DNA from: an uncultured Nonlabens sp.
GTDB taxonomy: Bacteria > Bacteroidota > Bacteroidia > Flavobacteriales > Flavobacteriaceae
Length of the DNA stretch: 64,000 bases
Direction: 5' to 3'
Assembly: GCF_947495285.1 (NCBI RefSeq)
Contig: NZ_CANLXZ010000015.1
Coordinates: forward strand, 1-64,000
The position numbers and the translations under genes were made by a program. Below the pieces are notes generated by a model. The model was not told the DNA's origin and did no database searches. It saw only the letters and a program-made list of their open reading frames with translations. Within the stretch, counting starts at the first letter, position 1. Each line of letters starts with the position of its first letter. Positions 56,396 through 64,000 of the stretch are shown here, piece after piece.

Positions 56396-57346
56396 ATGAA
56401 AAAATTATATATTAAACAATTACTAATTACATTAGTTTTTGCGATTTCTTTGAGCAGTGTAGCTCAACAGGATCCACAGTTTACTCAATACATGTATAAC
56501 CAGAGTATTATTAATCCAGCGTATGCAACGGCAAACAAGTCAGAGCTCAATATAGGTGGACTGTATAGATCGCAATGGGTGGGATTAGAAGGAGCGCCTA
56601 AAACGGCCTCGCTATTCGTTCACTATCCTGTTAGTGACCGTGTCGAAGTAGGAATTTCTTTTACTAATGATGACATAGGTAACGTAGTTACAGAAAATAA
56701 CATCTACGCAGATTTTGCTTATGTTCTTCCTGTTTCTGAAACGGCAAAATTATCATTAGGATTAAAGGCAGGAGTTACTTTATTTGACGCAAATTTTGAC
56801 GGTTTTAACCTTCAGTCTGGTGGTAGAATTACTGATCCTGCTTTTAACGATAACGTAACTCAATCATTTCCTAATATAGGTCTTGGTGCTTTTTACTTTA
56901 CAGATAAGTTTTATGTAGGGCTATCTGCTCCTAATTTACTTACAACTACCCATTTGGAAAATGAAAACGGAATTCAATCCACAGGAGTGCAGGATGTTCA
57001 TTTTTTCTTAAATAGTGGTTATGTTATAAACTTAAATCCTGATCTTAAATTCAAACCATCTTTTTTACTTAAAGGTGTTAAGGGAGCGCCATTATCTGCA
57101 GATATTAATGCAAACTTTTTATTTTATGATAAATTTGAGGCTGGTCTAGGTTATCGTATTGACGACTCAGTGAGTGCATTAGTTAATTACAAAGTCACCC
57201 CAGAACTACGTTTGGGATATGCTTATGATTACACAACTAGCAACCTAGGGAGCTATAATTCTGGATCACACGAAATTATTTTATTGTACAACATAAAAAC
57301 TAAATTTTGGAAAAGTGGTTATGACCGTTCTCCTAGATTCTTTTAA
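56396..57346 (+). CDS. PorP/SprF family type IX secretion membrane protein
   Basis: A 316-residue outer-membrane beta-barrel. Signal peptide, then QDPQFTQYMYNQSIINPAYA, the family hallmark, and the C-terminal barrel strands (RLGYAYDYTTSNLG...SHEIILLYNI). SprF-like members help secrete or anchor SprB-like adhesins with type B CTDs. It follows the adhesin by 19 bp, so the pair is probably cotranscribed. Confidence 0.92.
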   Translation: MKKLYIKQLLITLVFAISLSSVAQQDPQFTQYMYNQSIINPAYATANKSELNIGGLYRSQWVGLEGAPKTASLFVHYPVSDRVEVGISFTNDDIGNVVTENNIYADFAYVLPVSETAKLSLGLKAGVTLFDANFDGFNLQSGGRITDPAFNDNVTQSFPNIGLGAFYFTDKFYVGLSAPNLLTTTHLENENGIQSTGVQDVHFFLNSGYVINLNPDLKFKPSFLLKGVKGAPLSADINANFLFYDKFEAGLGYRIDDSVSALVNYKVTPELRLGYAYDYTTSNLGSYNSGSHEIILLYNIKTKFWKSGYDRSPRFF

Positions 57347-57367
57347 AATATCAATAACATTACACTT

Positions 57368-59254
57368 ATGAGATTACTATTATCATTGTTGATAGCAACC
57401 TTGAGTCTAGGAAACTTTGCTCAAGGTCAAAACTTAAGTCTTAAGAAGACTAATAAGTTATTTAAAAGCCAAGCTTATAGCGAGGCAATACCTCATTATA
57501 AAAGCTTACCAGCTACGGAAGAGGTACTTCAAAATCTTGCAGATTCTTATTATTATACTAATGATCTAGAAAACGCTGAAAAAACTTATGGACAGTTAAT
57601 AAAGAACCACCGCGATATTGTGGATAAAGATCGTGCATACCGCTATGGACAGTCTTTGCTAGCTATAAAGAATTACAAACTTGCAGACCAGTACTTATCT
57701 CAGTATAATAGCAAAAACTGGAACACACAAGAATTTTTGAATCAGCTAAAAAAGAATACTCCTCACACTTTTGATGTACAACCAATAACAAATAAAGGTG
57801 CAAAAAATGATTTTGGACTTTCCTTTATTGCTGGTCAGAAAGTGGCTTTTGCATCTTCTCGTAATATAGATAGACCAGTATTTTCTTGGACCGATCAACC
57901 TTATTTAGATCTTTACCATGCTATATTAAACGATGACGGTACACTGACTAAAGTAACTCCTTATTCTGAAGAGATAAATACTGATCTTCATGAAAGTAAT
58001 GCCGTATTTACTAATAACGGCAATACCATGTACTTTAATCGCAATAATGAAAAGCGTATCAAAATAGAAGGAAAGAAGGTTTCTAACATTCAGCTTTACA
58101 AAGCAGAAAAAGTAAATGGATTATGGACTAACGTAACACCTCTACCATTCAATAACGAGCTTTATAGTATGCAACATCCTGCAATAACTAAGGATGGAAA
58201 AGTATTATATTTCTCTAGCGACATGCCTGGTGGATATGGAGAATTTGATATCTATAAAGTTATCGTAAATGAAGACGGTACCTACAGCGAGCCAGAAAAT
58301 CTAGGTGCATCTATAAATACAGAGCATCTAGATCAATTTCCATATGTTAGTAATACAAATACCCTATATTACTCTACAAATGGTAAGGAAGGTTTAGGTG
58401 GGCTAGACATTCATCGTGTTGATATGATCAGCGATAAAATGGGGTCTCCTATTAATTTAGGAACTTCCATTAATAGTTCCAGAGATGATTATGCCTACGT
58501 GATTGATGAAAATAAAGACCAGGCCTATTTCTCATCAAATAGAGATGGATCAGATAAAATCTATACCGCAAAAAGAAAAGAAAACATTCTAACTAAGTAC
58601 GTAGTAAGTGGTGTTGTGCAAGACAGTATTAGCAAAAAAGTATTACCTGGCTCATTAGTATCCTTATTAGATGAACGTGGAGTTCTTATCGATGACATGA
58701 TAGTAGGTCAAGATGCAAAGTATTTGTTCAAGACAGAACCCAATAAGAAATACACGGTTAGAGCCACTCGTAAATTGTATATTCCATTTGATACAGATTT
58801 TTCAACCGATAAGAATGGCGCAATTAGTCACGATATATTCTTAACGCTTTTCTCCTATCAAGATGCAGAAGAGAGAATAAAGGCGGATCGTAAAGGAGAT
58901 GTACAGGTAGAATTAGAACAAATTTTCTTTGACTTTGATGAAGCTGTTATTAAAAATCAGGCGGCAGCAACTCTGGATAAATTAGTAAGTATTATGAAAA
59001 AATATCCAGCTATGCACATTGAGGTTTCTGCTCATACTGACGTACGTGGGCCTGATGAATATAATCTTGCACTTTCTAAAAAGCGTGCAGCTTCTACTAT
59101 GCAGTACTTGATTAGTCAAGGTATTGAAGAAAGTAGATTGCGCAGTATTGGTTATGGAGAAATGCAGCCACTCAACGGCTGTGTAAAAGAAGGGATTTGC
59201 AAAGAAGAACAATATAAAATTAACCGTCGATGTGAGTTTAAAATCTTACAATAA
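57368..59254 (+). CDS. OmpA-family protein with TPR and PD40 repeats
   Basis: A 628-residue envelope protein. A signal peptide is followed by TPR-like helices (about 30-120), PD40/WD40-like blades (about 170-390), a carboxypeptidase-regulatory-like beta fold (about 405-490) and an OmpA/MotB domain (about 510-625, with FDFDEAVIKNQAAATLDKL and HTDVRGPDEYN). This architecture anchors T9SS/gliding machinery to peptidoglycan. It follows PorP by 21 bp and completes the trio. Confidence 0.92.
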   Translation: MRLLLSLLIATLSLGNFAQGQNLSLKKTNKLFKSQAYSEAIPHYKSLPATEEVLQNLADSYYYTNDLENAEKTYGQLIKNHRDIVDKDRAYRYGQSLLAIKNYKLADQYLSQYNSKNWNTQEFLNQLKKNTPHTFDVQPITNKGAKNDFGLSFIAGQKVAFASSRNIDRPVFSWTDQPYLDLYHAILNDDGTLTKVTPYSEEINTDLHESNAVFTNNGNTMYFNRNNEKRIKIEGKKVSNIQLYKAEKVNGLWTNVTPLPFNNELYSMQHPAITKDGKVLYFSSDMPGGYGEFDIYKVIVNEDGTYSEPENLGASINTEHLDQFPYVSNTNTLYYSTNGKEGLGGLDIHRVDMISDKMGSPINLGTSINSSRDDYAYVIDENKDQAYFSSNRDGSDKIYTAKRKENILTKYVVSGVVQDSISKKVLPGSLVSLLDERGVLIDDMIVGQDAKYLFKTEPNKKYTVRATRKLYIPFDTDFSTDKNGAISHDIFLTLFSYQDAEERIKADRKGDVQVELEQIFFDFDEAVIKNQAAATLDKLVSIMKKYPAMHIEVSAHTDVRGPDEYNLALSKKRAASTMQYLISQGIEESRLRSIGYGEMQPLNGCVKEGICKEEQYKINRRCEFKILQ

Positions 59255-59274
59255 TTTAGTAATTTACTTATAAG

Positions 59275-59310
59275 AAAGTCTCAAGATCAAATAGATCTTG
59301 GGACTTTTTT
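59275..59310 (+). terminator. Terminator after the gliding trio
   Basis: AAAGTCTCAAGATC and GATCTTGGGACTTT form a 14-bp stem (one G-U) with a 5-nt loop, followed by T. Confidence 0.8.
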
Positions 59311-59522
59311 CTTTAAAATAATTTTTAAATTTTTGATTGGATAAAAAAGAGATTACCATCAAAACAAATGAATTATTCACTCGATTAGATTACTTGAAAT
59401 TATCCATAGATTAACAGTAATTACCTCAAAACTTAATACTTTATTAAATCTGTACTAAGATTAAATTAAAGACTCTTTTAAAAATAGTTTTCTAAAGTAA
59501 ATTTATAATAAAAATCAACATT

Positions 59523-59828
59523 ATGAATATTCAATTTAACTACCAACATGTTTCAGGAAGTAAAGAACTTGAAGAATATACTAAAGAGAAATTACAAACC
59601 ATTTTTAACCGATATAATTGGATAACTCGAGCAGATGTTTTTTATAAAACAGAAAACACGTCCAGCGATAAGACTGGAATGATCACTGAGATAAGATTAA
59701 GTGCACCAGGTCCACGACTCTTTGCCGAAGAGAGTCATGCAACGTTCCATGAATCGGTTAATAAAGTGGTCGGACAACTCAAGACACAATGTGAAAAGAG
59801 AAAAGCAACCATAATTACACATTCTTAA
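59523..59828 (+). CDS. hpf: Ribosome hibernation-promoting factor (HPF/RaiA)
   Basis: A 101-residue short-form HPF. It starts MNIQFNYQHVSGSKELEEYT and has the beta-alpha-beta-beta-beta-alpha pattern with the conserved FHESVNKVVGQLKTQCEKRK helix. Binds the ribosome decoding region in stationary phase. It precedes the ArsC-like gene by 1 bp, so they share a transcript. Confidence 0.9.
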   Translation: MNIQFNYQHVSGSKELEEYTKEKLQTIFNRYNWITRADVFYKTENTSSDKTGMITEIRLSAPGPRLFAEESHATFHESVNKVVGQLKTQCEKRKATIITHS

Positions 59829-59829
59829 A

Positions 59830-60231
59830 ATGATCTCACTAGCTACAAATTCTAAACAATTAGTATTATTTTATAATTCTAATCATAAGAACCATAAAGA
59901 GATTTTTGCCTATGCAAGCTCTGCTGGTAAAGATCTACTGGCTATAGATGTCAGTAAGGATAAAGTAGCAGGGACAACGTGGACAGAAATCGCAGATGTG
60001 ATGAATGTTAGGGTCAGAGATTTGATACACACTGATCATGCTATATTTGAGAATAAATATGGAACTGATAGCAATATTAATTGCGACGGTGCTATTAAAG
60101 TATTACAAAAAGATCCAGAAATGCTTATCTTTCCTATAGTAATAGAAGGCAAGAAAGCAAAAGAGATTAAGTTGTATAATGAAATTTTAGAATTTTTTGA
60201 TGTAGACACCTCATCCGTTAATATTCCTTAA
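59830..60231 (+). CDS. ArsC/Spx-like thioredoxin-fold protein
   Basis: A 133-residue protein. The segment SAGKDLLAIDVSKDKVAGTTWTEIADVM and the downstream LIFPIVIEGKKAKEIKLYN are typical of ArsC/Spx-like proteins, though I see no strong catalytic cysteine at the usual N-terminal position. Possible regulator or degenerate arsenate reductase. Function uncertain. It shares a transcript with hpf. Confidence 0.65.
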   Translation: MISLATNSKQLVLFYNSNHKNHKEIFAYASSAGKDLLAIDVSKDKVAGTTWTEIADVMNVRVRDLIHTDHAIFENKYGTDSNINCDGAIKVLQKDPEMLIFPIVIEGKKAKEIKLYNEILEFFDVDTSSVNIP

Positions 60232-60255
60232 ATTTTAAAAATTTATTTCTTTATC

Positions 60256-60285
60256 AAATCCAGCTTTTAAAGCTGGATTTTTTTT
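60256..60285 (+). terminator. Terminator after the ArsC-like gene
   Basis: AAATCCAGCTTT and AAAGCTGGATTT with a tiny loop, followed by T-run. About 24 bp upstream of terC. Confidence 0.8.
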
Positions 60286-60308
60286 ATGTTTATTTTAAAT
60301 ATTATTTT

Positions 60309-61280
60309 ATGATCGTTTGGATTTCTTTCATTGTTATAGTTTCTATTTTTTTATGTCTTGATCTATTTGTTTTTAATAGAAAAGCACATGTTATTAGTAC
60401 TAAAGAAGCTTCTAAATTTACGACTCTTTGGGTTGGTATTGCGATAGCTTTTACGGTACTAATTTATTTTATTTATGACGCGGGCTATCTCGCAAACCCA
60501 GACAAATTAAGCGCTACAGACGCAGCTATCAAATATCTAACAGGTTATCTTATAGAATTATCGCTTAGTATAGATAATATATTTGTGATCGCTGTGATTT
60601 TTAAATCCTTTTCTATAAATAGGAAGTATCAACATCGTGTGTTATTTTGGGGAATAATAGGAGCATTAGTTTTTAGAGCATTAATGATTCTATTCGGTAT
60701 TGCATTAATTAGCGAGATAAGCTGGATGACCTATATTTTTGGTGCATTTTTACTCTATACCGCTTACACTATGTTAAGTAGTAAAGAAAAAGAATTTGAC
60801 CCTAAAACTTCAAAGATTTATCAATATGCTCAAAGAATATTTCCAGTAACAGATCGTATAGATGGGCAACAGCTCTTTATTAAAAAAATGGGTAAACGTA
60901 TAGCTACACCCCTTTTTCTCGCCCTTGTGATTATAGAAATTACGGATATTCTTTTTGCCCTAGATTCTATTCCAGCTATATTAGCCATTACTAGCGATCC
61001 TTTTTTAGTCTTTTCTAGCAATATTCTAGCAATTATGGGTTTGCGTAGTATGTATTTTTTCTTATCAAACCTACTAGATAAATTTCATTACATTCATTAC
61101 AGTCTGGTCGCTATATTAACCTTTGTAGGACTTAAAATGTTATTTGTTCACTATGTACATTTACCAGAATGGCTCTCTCTAGTAGTGATATTTATTTCTT
61201 TACTGACTGGAGCTTTATTTTCCATCTACCACCGCCCTAAGACTAGTCTAGAAAAAGAATCCTTACACATAGAAAAGTAA
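60309..61280 (+). CDS. TerC family integral membrane protein
   Basis: A 323-residue, nine-helix membrane protein of the TerC/Alx family. The conserved acidic motifs are EIIELSLSIDNIFVIAVIF-like (here IELSLSIDNIFVIAV) and EITDILFALDSIPAILAI. TerC/Alx members move Mn2+ or act on metal/tellurite stress. It lies in a cluster with HPF paralogues, which may indicate stress regulation. Confidence 0.9.
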   Translation: MIVWISFIVIVSIFLCLDLFVFNRKAHVISTKEASKFTTLWVGIAIAFTVLIYFIYDAGYLANPDKLSATDAAIKYLTGYLIELSLSIDNIFVIAVIFKSFSINRKYQHRVLFWGIIGALVFRALMILFGIALISEISWMTYIFGAFLLYTAYTMLSSKEKEFDPKTSKIYQYAQRIFPVTDRIDGQQLFIKKMGKRIATPLFLALVIIEITDILFALDSIPAILAITSDPFLVFSSNILAIMGLRSMYFFLSNLLDKFHYIHYSLVAILTFVGLKMLFVHYVHLPEWLSLVVIFISLLTGALFSIYHRPKTSLEKESLHIEK

Positions 61281-61361
61281 ATATCTTTAAAACTTCAAAC
61301 AATTCATCCATTTCTCAAAACCGTTTTTCTAATTCTTACGTAAGTATTAGAAAATTAGAAA

Positions 61362-61655
61362 ATGATTCATTTTAACTACATTCACGTACCTACTAACAAG
61401 AGTTTAGAAAAATTCACATCCGAAAAATTACAAGTCCTACACGAAGAGTCTAAAATAAGGAGGATAGACATCACCTATAAAAAAATATTTGATATTAAGA
61501 ATAGAACAAGAGAAGTTGCACTTATTAAAGTGTCGTTAGAAGATAAGAATATGTTTTGTGAAATAGAATCTCTTAATTTCAAGAAGTCGGTGGGTATAGC
61601 TGTTAATACACTTATGAATGAACTTTTAGAAAAGCATAATTTAATGTCAGCATAA
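61362..61655 (+). CDS. Divergent HPF/RaiA-like protein
   Basis: A 97-residue paralogue of HPF: MIHFNYIHVPTNKSLEKFTS parallels MNIQFNYQHVSGSKELEEYT, and the C-terminal helix LNFKKSVGIAVNTLMNELLE parallels that of HPF. Many basic ribosome-contact positions differ. It may be a regulator of HPF or a second hibernation factor. Follows terC by 81 bp. Confidence 0.7.
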   Translation: MIHFNYIHVPTNKSLEKFTSEKLQVLHEESKIRRIDITYKKIFDIKNRTREVALIKVSLEDKNMFCEIESLNFKKSVGIAVNTLMNELLEKHNLMSA

Positions 61656-62678
61656 AATCTATAAAGTAAATCCATGAATTTTAAAAATGTATTCTGGTTT
61701 ACAGATAAAAAATAGAAAGACGCATTCATAGAACATGTAATCCTTTGATATTCAATTTCTGTAAAGTACGTTTATACGCACAAAAACCCCAGATTTTGGC
61801 AGAAATGCCTAAATCTGGAGTTTTAATTCTAAATGTACCAGTTGCATAGCAACATAATTATCATGAGAGTAAACAGCGTTATCTCCCTACACAGAAGAAT
61901 TAAACAAGTCCTTTTTTGAGAAGAAAGAAATTCAAACCAATAAAGTTCAGAGCAATAGTTAATAATCTTCATATGAATGGATTAATTTTACAGAACCCTT
62001 AATCTTAATTCCTTCAACGAGCTAACAAGATTGGAAATTAAGATATTCAAATCGCAAAATCTATAGCATTAGTTAAAAATCACGAGTACTTGGAAGTGAT
62101 GCAATACACGAAGCAAACAAGAGCTAAATCTTAGCGAGCTCTCAAGGTATTAAAACATACTTTACATACATGATTTAACAACCCAAAGGTTATAGTGCAG
62201 AAAACTTGCTCAAACCTGCTTTTACAAAAGAACTTACCACCAGACTAGAAGGAGACATTGATAAGTAATAGGTACATTATTATCTCAAAAATATATATAA
62301 GTAAAAACAAAAAAGCGTAAACACTATGGATCTTTCTCTGTATCCATAAAGCAAACGTACTGGAAATAGGTAGACGCTTGCATATCGCAAAGCAAAAAGC
62401 AGGATAATCCTTGCAAATAAATCTGAAAGATATTAGGGAATGTGCGCCTAGATTTCAAACTAAATACCTAGACCGATTAGAAAATTTAATGATAACAATC
62501 CTATTGAAGTATTAAATAATAAAATCGTTGCACGTATGAGTTGGACGCAGCGATAATTAACAACAAATAGAAAAAAGAATCCTATTTACTAATTGCTCCT
62601 AGAAATCTTAATATAAAACACACATAAATCCATAGGTTTAGATACTTTATAAAAATCAATTCTACCCTTGAGTAAACA
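61656..62678. other. Gene-free, probably decayed region
   Basis: About 1 kb without an intact gene. A hairpin at 61783-61824 (CCAGATTT...AAATCTGG core) may terminate the HPF-like transcript. Short open pieces (for example IRECAPRFQTKYLDRLENL near 62430) look like remnants but match nothing I know. Confidence 0.5.
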
Positions 62679-62717
62679 AAAAAAGCTCCTATTTCAAAAT
62701 GAAAAAGGAGCTTTTTT
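62679..62717. terminator. Terminator after ychF
   Basis: AAAAAAGCTCCT and AGGAGCTTTTTT form a 12-bp stem; the minus-strand T-run terminates ychF. Confidence 0.8.
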
Positions 62718-62779
62718 AATCTACAATGGTGAGCAAAGCGAGAGAGAAAAAACCTCATCCCACATGCGATGCGCGGCTT

Positions 62780-63874
62780 CTACACGTTAAACAAGAAGTG
62801 CATGATATCGCCATCTTGTACAATATATTCTTTACCTTCTACTTTTAATTTTCCAGCTTCTTTTACTTTAGATTCAGAGCCAAATTCTGCATAAGTATCG
62901 TACTTAATCACCTCAGCACGTATAAATCCTTTTTCAAAGTCTGTATGGATCACACCAGCAGCTTGTGGTGCTGTAGAACCTATATTAACTGTCCATGCTC
63001 TAACTTCTTTCACACCAGCAGTAAAGTACGTTTGCTGATTCAAAAGCTGATAAGCACTACGTATTAATTTTGCGCTACCTGGCTCTTCTAGACCCATGTC
63101 TGCAAGAAATTCTTTACGCTCTTCATAGTCTTCTAATTCTGTAATATCAGCTTCTGTTCCTACCGCTAGTACAAGAACCTCAGCATTTTCATCTTTTACG
63201 GCTTCTCTTACTAGGTCTACATATTTATTTCCTGATACTGCAGACTCGTCATCTACGTTACAAAGGTACATTACAGGCTTATCTGTAATTAACTGGAGTG
63301 GTTTTACAAACTCTTCTTTTACCTCGTCGCTTAATTCTACCGCACGTACAGAAGTACCTGCTTCTAGAGCATCCTTAAGTTTTAATAGAGTCTCTTCTTC
63401 TTTTATGGCTTCCTTATTACCAGTTCTAGCAGCTCTTTTTACTTTTTCCAGCTTTTTATCTACAGCTTCTAGATCTTTCAATTGCAGTTCTATATCGATA
63501 GTTTCTTTATCACGTATAGGATCTACATTACCATCTACGTGTACGATGTTATCGTTATCAAAACAACGCAGTACATGAATGATAGCGTCTGTCTCACGTA
63601 TATTACCTAGAAATTGGTTTCCTAGTCCTTCTCCTTTACTAGCTCCTTTTACAAGACCTGCTATATCTACTATCTCTACCGTAGCAGGTATCACGCGCTC
63701 TGGATTAACGAGTTCTTCTAATTTCTTAAGACGAGGATCTGGTACATTTACCACTCCTACGTTGGGTTCTATAGTACAAAAAGGAAAGTTAGCACTTTGC
63801 GCTTTTGCATTTGATAAACAGTTAAAAAGAGTTGATTTACCTACATTAGGTAGTCCTACGATTCCAGCTTTCAT
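62780..63874 (-). CDS. ychF: Redox-regulated ATPase YchF
   Basis: A 364-residue Obg-family P-loop protein that binds ATP in preference to GTP. Walker A GLPNVGKSTLFN, switch motif DIAGLVKGASKGEGLGNQFL, an altered base-recognition motif (LCNVDDES instead of NKxD), and a C-terminal TGS domain (RAWTVNIGSTAPQAAGVIHTDFEKGF). Ribosome-associated, involved in stress. A palindrome copy lies 25 bp upstream of its start. Confidence 0.96.
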   Translation of the reverse strand: MKAGIVGLPNVGKSTLFNCLSNAKAQSANFPFCTIEPNVGVVNVPDPRLKKLEELVNPERVIPATVEIVDIAGLVKGASKGEGLGNQFLGNIRETDAIIHVLRCFDNDNIVHVDGNVDPIRDKETIDIELQLKDLEAVDKKLEKVKRAARTGNKEAIKEEETLLKLKDALEAGTSVRAVELSDEVKEEFVKPLQLITDKPVMYLCNVDDESAVSGNKYVDLVREAVKDENAEVLVLAVGTEADITELEDYEERKEFLADMGLEEPGSAKLIRSAYQLLNQQTYFTAGVKEVRAWTVNIGSTAPQAAGVIHTDFEKGFIRAEVIKYDTYAEFGSESKVKEAGKLKVEGKEYIVQDGDIMHFLFNV

Positions 63875-63898
63875 GTGTAATGTTATTTGTTATTGTTC

Positions 63899-63914
63899 CG
63901 CTTTCGCGAAAGCG
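63899..63914. repeat. Palindrome copy 10, upstream of ychF
   Basis: Exact CGCTTTCGCGAAAGCG near the ychF promoter. Confidence 0.9.
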
Positions 63915-63971
63915 TGCAAATATAACTCTTTGCGATTCATTTTTATATGATAAAACGAAGGAGCTGGACAT

Positions 63972-64000
63972 AAAAAAATCTGCATCGAGATGATGCAGAT
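63972..64000 (-). terminator. Terminator of a minus-strand gene beyond the window
   Basis: ATCTGCATC and GATGCAGAT form a 9-bp stem; the adjacent A-run is a T-run on the minus strand, so it probably ends a gene to the right of the window. Confidence 0.65.

Overview
The window is about 64 kb of AT-rich chromosomal DNA from a marine-type member of the Bacteroidota, class Flavobacteriia, family Flavobacteriaceae. The evidence is the set of lineage-restricted families (DUF4290, DUF4294, DUF4494, DUF4251, DUF3347, HYC_CC_PP), two kinds of type IX secretion (T9SS) sorting domain, PorP/SprF, and TAnnTTTG promoter motifs. A Nonlabens/Dokdonia-like genus is my best guess. It is not proven by anything I can compute here. 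A 14-bp palindrome, GCTTTCGCGAAAGC, occurs ten times exactly and once degenerately, both inside genes and between them, and acts as a signature of this genome.

Layout: 0.3-4.2 kb holds PhnA, an O6-methylguanine methyltransferase, a MacB/FtsX-type permease and hisS. 4.25-9.6 kb is one giant T9SS-secreted multidomain protein. 9.6-11.1 kb has no intact gene; it carries a badly decayed ISAon1-type insertion sequence and a tRNA with anticodon CAT. 11.2-18.1 kb is housekeeping: START-like protein, class IV aminotransferase, YqgE, HU, fmt, recQ, a small ATPase, DUF493 and DUF4290. 18.1-20.6 kb is a graveyard with a YARHG pseudogene, a CoiA-like gene split by a frameshift and a PD-(D/E)xK-like protein. 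20.7-25.1 kb has an M42 peptidase, DUF4294, a peroxiredoxin and a lipoprotein subtilase. 25.5-27.0 kb has a PepSY-type membrane protein and a HigBA-like toxin-antitoxin pair whose toxin lacks a start codon, followed by a structured element with nested inverted repeats. 27.2-35.6 kb is ordinary metabolic and membrane functions.

36.4-41.2 kb is the most interesting stretch: a compact six-gene NAD island. It encodes an NrtR-type Nudix regulator, a nucleoside deoxyribosyltransferase-like protein, a NAMPT/NadV-type phosphoribosyltransferase, a HAD protein, an unfamiliar protein with macrodomain-like features and a short PRPP-synthetase-like protein. Three related palindromes beside the first two promoters look like NrtR operators. 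The NAMPT plus PRPP-synthetase pair resembles both classical nicotinamide salvage and the phage NARP1 (ADP-ribose based) NAD+ reconstitution pathway. Sequence alone cannot decide between them.

42.2-50.8 kb is a copper/heavy-metal efflux cluster (HYC_CC_PP, CusA, TolC-like protein, DUF3347 protein, CusB-DUF3347 fusion), with a previously hidden fossil of a CopA-type P-type ATPase between the last two. 51.7-59.3 kb is a gliding/T9SS trio: a giant type B CTD adhesin, a PorP/SprF protein and an OmpA-peptidoglycan protein. 59.5-61.7 kb has a ribosome hibernation factor, an ArsC-like protein, TerC and a second, divergent hibernation-factor paralogue. 61.7-62.7 kb has no gene I can recognise, and ychF closes the window on the minus strand.
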